From Bacteroides sp. OF04-15BH (lineage in GTDB: Bacteria; Bacteroidota; Bacteroidia; Bacteroidales; Bacteroidaceae): DNA of 64,000 nucleotides. Numbering within the stretch: the first letter of the stretch is position 1; each line of letters opens with the position of its first letter. A program made the position numbers and the translations under genes. The stretch is taken from assembly GCF_003477995.1 (NCBI RefSeq), contig NZ_QUEM01000001.1, positions 62,001-126,000 of the forward strand, written 5' to 3'. Below the pieces are notes generated by a model. The model saw nothing but the letters and a program-made list of their open reading frames with translations. It ran no database searches and was not told the origin of the DNA. Positions 11,300 through 18,383 of this stretch are shown here, piece by piece.

Positions 11300-11884
11300 T
11301 TATATTTTCTTTAAAGCTCTATTCAGTAAAGTCTGTACCATAGGCTTGCAGGTTTCCTGATTCAGTCCTTCGCCCAAACGGCCGTAAATATAAGGCACCT
11401 CAAGTCCTTTGATACAATAGTGTATGATATCTGAAATAAGTGGCAGGTTCTGAATTTCAAAGATTTGCTGCTGTATTCCTTCAGTCAGCACCTTTTGTAT
11501 GAGATTGATTTCTGCCAGATCGAAGTTCTTTCTTACTTTCTCCACCATCCAGATGTCTCGGAAGAATTCGGCCCTGAGGTTTCCGTTACGGAACACTGCT
11601 TCTTTTATCAGGTTCAGATGAGCGAAAACCAGTTCCAGCAATTTTTCTTCGGGCGGGATATTTCTTAAAGCCACTTCCGACATTTTCTGGGTGAGGCGTT
11701 CCAGTTCGGTTTCAATGACAGCGTAATATAATTCCTCTTTATTCTTGAAATAAGTATAAAGGGTGCGTCGTCCCTTCTTAGAGGCTACGGCAATGTCGTT
11801 CATTGTCGTATTCTCCAAGCCATTTTTTGCAAAAAGGATTCTTGCTACTTCTACTAATTTTAGTCTTGTCTTTGAAACTGCCAT
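11300..11884 (-). CDS. TetR/AcrR-family transcriptional regulator
   Basis: A 194-residue DNA-binding repressor type. The N-terminal helix-turn-helix is clear (TTMNDIAVASKKGRRTLYTY, then FKNKEELYYAVIE). The C-terminal ligand-binding part is unassigned. Because fabG follows 41 bases downstream on the same strand, it may sense an acyl ligand and control the fatty acid gene or itself, but this is inference from position only. The Met at 11884 is right for the family (LKLVEVARILFAKNG). Confidence 0.92.
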   Translation of the reverse strand: MAVSKTRLKLVEVARILFAKNGLENTTMNDIAVASKKGRRTLYTYFKNKEELYYAVIETELERLTQKMSEVALRNIPPEEKLLELVFAHLNLIKEAVFRNGNLRAEFFRDIWMVEKVRKNFDLAEINLIQKVLTEGIQQQIFEIQNLPLISDIIHYCIKGLEVPYIYGRLGEGLNQETCKPMVQTLLNRALKKI

Positions 11885-11892
11885 AATTAGTG

Positions 11893-11900
11893 CAAAAGTA
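11893..11900 (-). promoter_or_regulatory. -7 box of the TetR-fabG transcript
   Basis: On the minus strand TACTTTTG matches TAnnTTTG. It lies only 8 bases before the TetR start codon, so the message would be nearly leaderless. Confidence 0.5.
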
Positions 11901-12035
11901 AATTCTTTTTTTTAGAATGCCAAAAATTACATTTGAAACTTTTCTATTTATAAGGTAATATGAGGGCAGAAATGACCTGATTTAGGTGGTGAATCTCTTT
12001 TTTTTGAAGAAAAAATAAAAAAAGTTTGCCGAAAA

Positions 12036-12067
12036 TTTGGAGGATATATAGAAAAGCCTTACCTTTG
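12036..12067 (+). promoter_or_regulatory. Strong Bacteroidota promoter for tRNA-fMet
   Basis: A -33 TTTG (12036-12039), 20 bases, then the -7 TACCTTTG (12060-12067). Spacing and both boxes match the consensus. The tRNA begins 42 bases later. Confidence 0.75.
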
Positions 12068-12109
12068 CAATCGAAATCAGGAAACAACCTCCTGATGGAT
12101 GGTTAACAT

Positions 12110-12182
12110 CGCGGAGTGGAGCAGTTGGTAGCTCGCCAGGCTCATAACCTGGAGGTCGTCTGTTCGAGTCGGGCCTCCGCAA
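12110..12182 (+). tRNA. Initiator tRNA-fMet (anticodon CAT)
   Basis: Folds as a full cloverleaf: acceptor CGCGGAG with CTCCGCA, D stem GAGC/GCTC, anticodon stem CCAGG/CCTGG around CTCATAA, variable AGGTC, T stem GTCTG/CGGGC around TTCGAGT, discriminator A. The C1-A72 mismatch (12110 and 12181) and the A11:U24 pair are initiator hallmarks. The anticodon stem has only two of the usual three G:C pairs next to the loop, because position 29:41 is A:U. The 3' CCA is not encoded. The T stem has two G-U wobbles. No other RNA gene is nearby. Confidence 0.93.
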
Positions 12183-12189
12183 CTAAAGG

Positions 12190-12226
12190 AACGCAATTTG
12201 CTGATAAAAAGCAGATTGCGTTTTTC
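12190..12226 (+). terminator. Terminator after tRNA-fMet
   Basis: Stem AACGCAATTTGCT (12190-12202) with AGCAGATTGCGTT (12210-12222), one G-U wobble, then a T-rich tail. Confidence 0.85.
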
Positions 12227-12257
12227 TTTTTGTATACGTCGGGACAAAATCGGGACA

Positions 12258-12297
12258 TAAAAAAATCCCAACGACAGCTCAGCACTATCATTGGGAT
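12258..12297 (-). terminator. Terminator of the thiamine operon
   Basis: On the minus strand, the stem ATCCCAATGA with TCGTTGGGAT (12288-12297 and 12265-12274, one G-U wobble) is followed by a run of seven T. It sits just after the last gene of the operon. Confidence 0.8.
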
Positions 12298-12320
12298 AAA
12301 ATTATAATACCTCTTTCTTT

Positions 12321-12956
12321 TTATTTCTTTTCTCCGATATAAACCAGATAAGGACCTTGGCAACGAATCGTAAAGGTGCCTTCGGTGGTTTCATTCAGTG
12401 TACCTTCCCACCAGCTTTGAAAATCACGGATCGGATATTTCAAGCCTTCACCGGTCATACCTTGTGTGCCGAAATTGAAGATGGAAACTTGAGTGCCTAC
12501 CGGGCAAGTGAAGCTACAGTCGTTTTCTGCCGGAATAAAGACACCGTAATCGGTATACATACGTACATCCAGTCCCATTTTCTGATATTCCATCAGCAGA
12601 CTGATATTGCCCAAGGTATGATCTTCACGCATACCGGTTGCTCCCACAATCGCTATTTTCCGGAATCCTTTTCCTTGCAGGAAGCGTATGGCTTTGGTCT
12701 GGTCATTGGTTTCCTGATCCGGGTCGTGATGGATGATGGAAGCATACAGACGCCGGTATTGCGGGTCGATAGAGTCGCTGTCACCTACAATAATATCCGG
12801 TACGAGACCGGAGTCCAGATACTGGTTGGCGGCTCCGTCGCAACAGGCCACATAAGGAGCTGATTTGAGCTTGTGTACTGGTGTGGGGCGGAAAGGAAAA
12901 TCACCGTTGGCTACGACTACTGCTTCCGGAATAAATTCAGTGGTATTTGTTTTCAT
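12321..12956 (-). CDS. tnr3: Thiamine pyrophosphokinase (Tnr3/ThiN type)
   Basis: Transfers pyrophosphate from ATP to thiamine, making the cofactor TPP and trapping the imported vitamin. The 211 residues from the ATG at 12956 carry family motifs: CCDGAANQYLDSG (D40), GDSDSI at 58-63, DPDQETNDQTKAI, and GATGMREDHTLGNISLL. The frame stays open upstream into the permease gene, but the ATG at 12956 overlaps the permease stop (ATGA), the usual coupled start, and the upstream extension does not look like kinase sequence. Last gene of the TPP-riboswitch operon. The symbol follows usage for the B. thetaiotaomicron operon. Confidence 0.93.
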   Translation of the reverse strand: MKTNTTEFIPEAVVVANGDFPFRPTPVHKLKSAPYVACCDGAANQYLDSGLVPDIIVGDSDSIDPQYRRLYASIIHHDPDQETNDQTKAIRFLQGKGFRKIAIVGATGMREDHTLGNISLLMEYQKMGLDVRMYTDYGVFIPAENDCSFTCPVGTQVSIFNFGTQGMTGEGLKYPIRDFQSWWEGTLNETTEGTFTIRCQGPYLVYIGEKK

Positions 12957-13531
12957 TGTTCTGCTTTTATGAGACGTTTCCATTTCAAGAAGCCAAAGAT
13001 AGCAATTACTGTGTAAAAACCGTAAAGAATTGCTGTAAAATATAAATCTTTGTAGAAATAGAGGCCGCAGCATACAATATCTACCAATATCCACGCCAGC
13101 CATTGTTCCACATATTTCTTGGCCAGCATCCACAGGGCAATGACACTCAGTGCTGTCGTAAAACTGTCAAACCAGGGCACAGTGCTGTCGGTATAGCAGA
13201 CTAAAATAAACCCGATGCCGGCAAACAAAACTCCAAACAGAAAGAGCAGGATGGGGAGCGTGCGGAGTGGGAGATACCCGATGCCCGACTCTTGTGCTTC
13301 TGTTGTTTCTTGTCCCTTTTTTTGGTATCTCCAGGCAATCCAGCCGTAGACGGATGCCAGCAGATAATAAATATTGATACCGAAGTCGGCATACAGGCCG
13401 GCCTGATAATACACCACAATATAGATAGCCGGCATGATGATGCTGGCTATCCACAGATAAATGCTGGCTTTGTATTCGAGCCACAGATAAGCCAGTCCCA
13501 CAAGGGTACCGGCCAGTTCCAGATAATTCAT
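12953..13531 (-). CDS. pnuT: PnuC-family vitamin permease, probably thiamine transporter PnuT
   Basis: An inner-membrane facilitator of 192 residues with about seven hydrophobic helices (YLELAGTLVGLAYLWLEYKA at the start, then WIASIIMPAIYIVVYY). PnuC relatives carry nicotinamide riboside, riboflavin or thiamine. Here the gene sits between a TPP-riboswitch-controlled receptor and thiamine pyrophosphokinase, so thiamine is the likely substrate. It starts 18 bases after the receptor gene and its stop overlaps the kinase start. A direct substrate motif was not identified, so the specificity is inferred from context. Confidence 0.9.
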   Translation of the reverse strand: MNYLELAGTLVGLAYLWLEYKASIYLWIASIIMPAIYIVVYYQAGLYADFGINIYYLLASVYGWIAWRYQKKGQETTEAQESGIGYLPLRTLPILLFLFGVLFAGIGFILVCYTDSTVPWFDSFTTALSVIALWMLAKKYVEQWLAWILVDIVCCGLYFYKDLYFTAILYGFYTVIAIFGFLKWKRLIKAEQ

Positions 13532-13549
13532 AGATGTCTGTTTTGAGTG

Positions 13550-15775
13550 TTAGAAAGAAATGGATACATGTCCCAAGGCATGAATGCCGGCCTGGGCAGC
13601 ATATCCCGCATAGCTTTGGCGCACCTTGTTCCCATCAACGGTTTCATAATAACTACCGGCATATCCGTTGTTTTCATATTGGGCATTGAACAGATTGTAC
13701 ACGCTGACGCCAAGAACCAGTTCTTTGATTTTACGCGGGTGGAACGTGTAGCTCAGGTCCAGATTGCTGACACAATAGGCATCGAGCATCTGGTCTTTCT
13801 GGCCGGCATTGGTCATATACTGGCTGCCTACATATTGAGTGCTGAGTGCGGCTTCCCATTGGCGGTAAGAGAATGTGAAACGATTATTGGCCGTCCAGTC
13901 CGGTGAGAAGGCAATCGGTGTGCTGCCGTGGTGGATTACCCAGGGATTCATCTGTTCGTCGTAGAGTGTTTCCGTAAAATCCACGATGCGGTTGCGGCTC
14001 CACGTTGCAGTCAGATCCCAGCGGAACCATTCAACAGGCTTCAGGCTTCCGGTCAGTTCCACCCCCAGACGATAGCTTTTCGGTACATTGTCTGTTAATG
14101 CTTCGCCGATTTCATTGACTTCACCGGTCAGAATCAGCTGGTCTTTATAATCCATAAAATACAGATTGGCTCCCAAGGCCGCAATCCGGTTCTGGAACTG
14201 ATATCCCAGTTCATAGTCGAGCAGACGCTCCGGTCGTGGCAGTCTGTTCTGTTTCATTTCGGTGTAATTGTTGCGGGTCGGTTCTTTCTGAGCCACTGCA
14301 AAAGAAGCATACAGTCGGTTGCTTTTATTGATCTCCCAGTTAAGTCCGGCTTTCGGGTTGCAGAAATTAAAATGTTCGTTTACATTCAGTTCCTGCATCT
14401 TTCCGGTTGCCGGATTGTATTTGTCATTCTCTCCCTCTATCTGATAGCTGATATGCCGGTATTGCACATCGGCATATACGCTGAGTTGCGGTGTTATGTC
14501 ATAACTGCCCTTCACATAAAGGTTTCCGTCGTTCTTGAATGCTTTGCTGTCATAATACGGGTGCAGCGGGTCCAGATCTCCTTCATATTGTTTTACCCAG
14601 ATGACTCTTCCGAAATGTTTGCCGTGGTATCTGTTGAAGGCTCCACCGAAAGCAATATCCCAGGGCCCTTTGCGGTAGGCGATTCCCGCCAGTCCGCCAG
14701 CAAAGTCATTATCCATCTGTTTCCGGCGGATCAGATCGTCATCCAAGCGGTTTCCCTGCTCGTCCAGACGGCTTTTCAAACCATATTCGGTCAGGTTGCT
14801 TTCCGGTTTGTATTCCTCATAATAACCGTCGCCATGAGTGTAATGCAGGGCTGCATTCAGTTTCCAATAAGCGTTGAACGTATGGTTTATCAGCAACTGA
14901 CTGTGCAACTGGTTGTAAATATCATTCTGGTTTTCATAAAAGCGGATATTTCCTTCACTGTCCGTATACATTCCGCAGGAATTGAACGTACGTCCGTACT
15001 GTTCCATCTCTTCTTTGCTGGCATAGTTCCAGGCATGATAGGTCTTTTCTTTTCCTCCGAAGACAAGCAGCTTTACAGATGTGGCATGCGAATAGAAAGC
15101 TCCCTGTGTGAAGAAAGACTGCAGATGGGATGAGGCGCGGTCGATATATCCGTCACTCCCGATATTGGATAACCGGGCGTCAAAGGTCCAGTGATCGTTT
15201 ATCAGACCGGTTGCGGCACGGAACATTTCCTTATGTGTATTAAAAGAACCGTAGGTACCTTGAAAAGATGCCGAAGGCTTGAAGGCAGCATTGTCGGTAA
15301 GCATGTTCACGCTGGCACCGAATGCACCTGCACCGTTGGTCGAAGTGCCGGCACCCCGTTGTATCTGCACATCCTTGAGAGAAGAGGCCAGGTCCGGCAC
15401 ATTGACCCAATACAGACAATGGCTTTCTGAATCATTGAGAGGTACTCCGTTAATGGTTACATTGATGCGGGTTGCGTCCGTTCCGCGTACGCGCAGAGTG
15501 GTGTAACCGATTCCGGTTCCGGCATCGCTGGTCGTTATGGCCGAAGGAGTCAGACTTAATAAATAAGGAATGTCTTTGCCCAGATTCCTTTTTTGCAGTT
15601 CTTCCTTACTGATGTTTGTGTAAGCGGTTCCGCTTTTTCGTGTAGCGCGATTGGCTAAAATGTCCACACGCTCCAAAGAGCGGTTTACTGCAATAGAATC
15701 CTGGTCAGTTGCATGATGGGCATACGACTGACTGACCATTCCGGTGAGAATGGAGGTAAGAAGAATAAATCTCAT
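13550..15775 (-). CDS. TonB-dependent outer-membrane receptor, predicted thiamine uptake (OMthi)
   Basis: A 741-residue outer-membrane receptor. The signal peptide runs to about SYAHH. A plug domain follows (DIPYLLSLTPSAITTSDAGT, then LRVRGTDATRINVTINGVPL). A 22-strand-type barrel ends in aromatic Phe (HVSISF). It lacks the N-terminal carboxypeptidase-like domain of SusC proteins. The start is set at 15775 because the longer frame back to 15868 would run through the TPP riboswitch. It is the first gene of the thiamine operon, and the riboswitch plus downstream permease and kinase make thiamine or its phosphates the likely cargo. Confidence 0.93.
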   Translation of the reverse strand: MRFILLTSILTGMVSQSYAHHATDQDSIAVNRSLERVDILANRATRKSGTAYTNISKEELQKRNLGKDIPYLLSLTPSAITTSDAGTGIGYTTLRVRGTDATRINVTINGVPLNDSESHCLYWVNVPDLASSLKDVQIQRGAGTSTNGAGAFGASVNMLTDNAAFKPSASFQGTYGSFNTHKEMFRAATGLINDHWTFDARLSNIGSDGYIDRASSHLQSFFTQGAFYSHATSVKLLVFGGKEKTYHAWNYASKEEMEQYGRTFNSCGMYTDSEGNIRFYENQNDIYNQLHSQLLINHTFNAYWKLNAALHYTHGDGYYEEYKPESNLTEYGLKSRLDEQGNRLDDDLIRRKQMDNDFAGGLAGIAYRKGPWDIAFGGAFNRYHGKHFGRVIWVKQYEGDLDPLHPYYDSKAFKNDGNLYVKGSYDITPQLSVYADVQYRHISYQIEGENDKYNPATGKMQELNVNEHFNFCNPKAGLNWEINKSNRLYASFAVAQKEPTRNNYTEMKQNRLPRPERLLDYELGYQFQNRIAALGANLYFMDYKDQLILTGEVNEIGEALTDNVPKSYRLGVELTGSLKPVEWFRWDLTATWSRNRIVDFTETLYDEQMNPWVIHHGSTPIAFSPDWTANNRFTFSYRQWEAALSTQYVGSQYMTNAGQKDQMLDAYCVSNLDLSYTFHPRKIKELVLGVSVYNLFNAQYENNGYAGSYYETVDGNKVRQSYAGYAAQAGIHALGHVSISF

Positions 15776-15800
15776 AAATAATGAAGTATAAAATAAATAA

Positions 15801-15880
15801 TTTCTCTTCGCCGGCATTGCCCGGATCAGATGATAAGGGTATGTTCTCAGCCCGTTGTTATGAGGCACCCCGCGACAGAT
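15801..15880 (-). promoter_or_regulatory. TPP (THI-box) riboswitch
   Basis: On the minus strand the conserved blocks appear in order: GGGGTGCC (15864-15871), GCTGAGA, ACCC, CTGATCCGG, ATGCCGGCG, then AAGAGAAA. These form the TPP aptamer, with the pyrimidine-sensor arm (CTGAGA) and the pyrophosphate arm (CTGAT, ATGCC). The leader ends 25 bases before the receptor start. No strong terminator stem is evident between aptamer and gene, so control may act on translation start; that part is inference. Confidence 0.96.
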
Positions 15881-15894
15881 TTGTCATCGCACTG

Positions 15895-15902
15895 CAAAAT
15901 TA
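15895..15902 (-). promoter_or_regulatory. -7 box of the thiamine operon
   Basis: Minus-strand TAATTTTG matches TAnnTTTG and lies 23 bases before the first conserved riboswitch block, so transcription would begin just ahead of the aptamer. Confidence 0.7.
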
Positions 15903-16064
15903 ATGATATTTTCTGTGACAGCCCTTCCTTTTTAAGAAAAGGATAGATATTTTTAAATAATCCTTGCCGGACTAAAGTATTTGAGGGAAGTCAGAATCTT
16001 TCTTTAAGGACAATAATAAAAGGAAAGGGCCGTTTATAAGGATAAACGATTAAAAATAAAAGCT

Positions 16065-16661
16065 ATGATGAATTTGAAAAGATTGGCTGCTCTGGTGATT
16101 GGTCTGGGACTGGGCAGTACTGCGTTATGGGCACAATGGAGTTTTGGAGTGAAAGGCGGATTGAATGCCAGTAAAATGAAATGGGAAGCTATGGATCCGA
16201 AGTTCAAGGTTGGAGCTCAGGTAGGTGGCTTTGCAACTTATCATCTTAATGAGGAGTGGAGTTTGCAGACCGAATTGCTTTATGCTCTGCAAGGTTGCCG
16301 CTTTGAAATTTGGGAGTCTTTGGACGAAAAAGATAAAATTACGGCTAAAGATAATCTTCATTATCTGAACATACCGATACTGGCTCGTTTTCAGTTTGCC
16401 AGCGGATTATATTTCGAACTGGGTCCACAAGTCGGTTTTCTATTGGGAGAATATCAAAAATACAAGGATGAAAGACATCGCATCGAAGCTACCAAACCGG
16501 TAGATGTGGCTTTGGCCGGTGGCGTGGGGTATGCCTTTAATGAGCATTTGGAGTGGAACTTCCGTTATGTGCATGGATTCCTTCCAACGCGCAAATATTT
16601 AAATGATGATTTTAAGTCTATGAACCGCAGTATGCAGTTGAGTCTGGGATATCGGTTTTAA
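16065..16661 (+). CDS. Outer-membrane beta-barrel protein, porin family
   Basis: A 198-residue protein with a signal peptide (LAALVIGLGLGSTALWAQ). The rest looks like a small 8-strand barrel: WSFGVKGGLNASKMK at the front, alternating amphipathic strands, and a terminal Phe (LSLGYRF). It resembles the OMP_b-brl_2 / PorT-like group of Bacteroidota, whose roles are mostly unknown. Adjacent Mets at 16065 and 16068 are both possible starts. It stands alone, with the thiamine operon divergent upstream and a separate promoter before the next gene. Confidence 0.82.
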   Translation: MMNLKRLAALVIGLGLGSTALWAQWSFGVKGGLNASKMKWEAMDPKFKVGAQVGGFATYHLNEEWSLQTELLYALQGCRFEIWESLDEKDKITAKDNLHYLNIPILARFQFASGLYFELGPQVGFLLGEYQKYKDERHRIEATKPVDVALAGGVGYAFNEHLEWNFRYVHGFLPTRKYLNDDFKSMNRSMQLSLGYRF

Positions 16662-16724
16662 CAGTGCTTTTTTGAGAATGACGGATTAAGAGTCCGCTCT
16701 GTTGCTTTTCAGGCCAGGAAGCTA

Positions 16725-16732
16725 TATCTTTG
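16725..16732 (+). promoter_or_regulatory. -7 box upstream of the flavodoxin-ferredoxin gene
   Basis: TATCTTTG, with a TTG at 16702-16704 spaced 20 bases upstream, 26 bases before the ATG. Confidence 0.65.
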
Positions 16733-16758
16733 TATGTCTTTAATACAAAACAGATAGA

Positions 16759-17541
16759 ATGGAAACTTTAACGAAAACGGTTGCTGTAGTGTATTTTTCT
16801 CCTACAGATACCTCAAAAAAGGTGGCTTTGGCCTTGGCTGAAGGAACTGGAGCCAAAGAGATAAAGGAATTTGATCTGACCACAGATGAAAGTGTTTCCC
16901 CGATAGTATGTGATGCGGACTTGTTGGTGTTGGCCGCTCCTGTTTATGCCGGTCGTGTGGCCTTGCAGGCAATACAGCGTTTCCAAAGAATTCAGGCATC
17001 TGGTGTTCCAGCCCTTGTAGCTGTCGTTTACGGAAACCGGGATTATGAAGATGCTTTGATCGAGCTGCGTGATGAGGCTGAAAAATTGCATCTCAAGGTT
17101 ATAGCTGCCGGTGCTTTCATTGGTGAACACAGCTTCAGTCGTAAGCAGATGCCGGTAGCCGAAGGTCGTCCGGACGCCTCGGACTTGCAAAAAGCCCGTG
17201 AACTGGGACAGAAGACTGTTCTGAAACTGGCGCAGGGTATTTCCGAAGAAACTTTATGGGTGAAAGGAAATGTTCCTTATCGTGCGATAAAGGAGCAACC
17301 GACGGTAGCACCGGTTTGTCTGGAGGGTTGTACGTTATGCGGAAAATGTATTGCAGTTTGTCCGGTACATGCCATATCCAAGTCTCCCGAAGGAAAAATC
17401 GAAACAGATGCGGCAAAGTGTACGCTTTGTTGTGCCTGTGTGAAGAAATGTCCTTTTGGTCAGCGTGTTTTTGATACTCCGTTCACCAAATACCTTTATG
17501 AGAATTTCCGGGAAAGACGCGAACCGGAATTCTTCCTTTAA
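16759..17541 (+). CDS. EFR1-type flavodoxin-ferredoxin protein
   Basis: A 260-residue electron-transfer protein. The N-terminal half is flavodoxin-like (AVVYFSPTDTSKKVA phosphate loop, then LLVLAAPVYAGR). The C-terminal half carries two 4Fe-4S clusters: C191, C194, C197, C201 and C221, C224, C227, C231 (CxxCxxCxxxC twice). The physiological partner is unknown. Anaerobic gut bacteria often encode several such proteins. It has its own promoter and is followed, 42 bases later, by an HD-domain gene that may be cotranscribed. Confidence 0.92.
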   Translation: METLTKTVAVVYFSPTDTSKKVALALAEGTGAKEIKEFDLTTDESVSPIVCDADLLVLAAPVYAGRVALQAIQRFQRIQASGVPALVAVVYGNRDYEDALIELRDEAEKLHLKVIAAGAFIGEHSFSRKQMPVAEGRPDASDLQKARELGQKTVLKLAQGISEETLWVKGNVPYRAIKEQPTVAPVCLEGCTLCGKCIAVCPVHAISKSPEGKIETDAAKCTLCCACVKKCPFGQRVFDTPFTKYLYENFRERREPEFFL

Positions 17542-17583
17542 TGTCACACTGGAGTTACTACATAAAAAGACAAGACGAAAACT

Positions 17584-18201
17584 ATGAGTGCGAAGGAAGA
17601 GTTTATGGAATTGCTCCGTTCTACGGAGCGCGAAGGAGTGGAGGATTTATTGGTGGCTCTGGAAGAGATGGGATTCTTCACCGCTCCGGCATCTTCCAAT
17701 CATCATCTGAATGTAGAAGGAGGCCTGGTGGTACATTCGCTGAATACCTGCAAGGCTGCCCTGATGGTTTGGGAGGGAATGATCGGTCTGGAACCCGGAT
17801 TGGCCAAGGAAGTAGAGCGTGAGAGTGTCATTATTGCCAGTTTGCTGCACGATGTATGCAAGAGCGATATTTATTTCCGGACAGTCAAAAAGCACAAGAC
17901 CGCATTAGGAACCTGGGAGGACTGTGAAGGATATAAGGTGTCTTATAAGAATTTTCCGATGGGACACGGTGAGAAATCGGTCATTCTGCTGCTTTGCAAC
18001 GGGATAGCCCTGACCGATGATGAGATGCTTGCCATCCGTTGGCATATGGGAGCCTGGGGCATTAATATGAACAGTTATGAAGATCAGAGATGTTTTGATA
18101 CCTCTCAGAAACTTTATCCTCTGGTAACCATTATTCAGACGGCAGACAAACTGGCTGCCAATATTATGGAACGCAGTGGGAAGGATCTGGATGAATTGTA
18201 G
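17584..18201 (+). CDS. HD-domain metal-dependent phosphohydrolase
   Basis: A 205-residue HD protein: H51 in VVHSLNTCKAAL, then the HD pair H89-D90 in ASLLHDVCKSDIYF, a later His in FPMGHGEKSVILLL, and a last Asp in IIQTADKLAANI. These are the metal ligands of the HD superfamily, whose members hydrolyse nucleotides or cyclic nucleotides. No substrate is evident. The partial overlap with alternative upstream frames is not meaningful. After its stop there is an unusual triplet of 22-base hairpins and then a strong terminator. Confidence 0.87.
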   Translation: MSAKEEFMELLRSTEREGVEDLLVALEEMGFFTAPASSNHHLNVEGGLVVHSLNTCKAALMVWEGMIGLEPGLAKEVERESVIIASLLHDVCKSDIYFRTVKKHKTALGTWEDCEGYKVSYKNFPMGHGEKSVILLLCNGIALTDDEMLAIRWHMGAWGINMNSYEDQRCFDTSQKLYPLVTIIQTADKLAANIMERSGKDLDEL

Positions 18202-18215
18202 GTCTTTGTTTCAGA

Positions 18216-18281
18216 GTCCTCTGCCGGAAGGACGGAAGTCTTTCGCCCGAAGGACTGTAATCCTCTGCCCGAAGGATTGGA
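18216..18281. repeat. Three tandem 22-base hairpin units with covarying stems
   Basis: Units at 18216-18237, 18238-18259 and 18260-18281. Each has a short hairpin: stems GTCC/GGAC, GTCTTTCG/CGAAGGAC and ATCC/GGAT, with GCC(C/G)GAA in the loop side. Between units 1 and 3, G to A on the left arm is matched by C to T on the right, so pairing is kept. A run of six T follows at 18284. The 22-base period rules out a repeated peptide. Confidence 0.8.
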
Positions 18282-18303
18282 GATTTTTTCATCATAAAAA
18301 CAT

Positions 18304-18336
18304 AAAAGGTCTGTGTCGTGAGAACACAGACCTTTT
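18304..18336. terminator. Bidirectional terminator between the HD gene and sulP
   Basis: Perfect 13-base stem AAAAGGTCTGTGT (18304-18316) with its complement at 18324-18336 and a 7-base loop, between convergent genes. Confidence 0.88.
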
Positions 18337-18383
18337 GTTGTAAAGTTAACAAGGAGAGAAATCATAGACTATCCGTTCGTTCT

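Noticed and set aside
12231..12260. Possible attachment-site remnant after the tRNA (two copies of TCGGGACA)
   Set aside because: tRNA ends are common integration sites, but no integrase or element boundary is nearby and the tandem eight-base words are too short.
12956..13133. Longer N-terminus for thiamine pyrophosphokinase
   Set aside because: It would overlap the permease gene by 180 bases with unrelated sequence; the ATGA overlap at 12953-12956 is the natural start.
15776..15868. Longer start for the thiamine receptor at 15868
   Set aside because: This extension lies over the conserved TPP aptamer and would give no signal peptide at the N-terminus.
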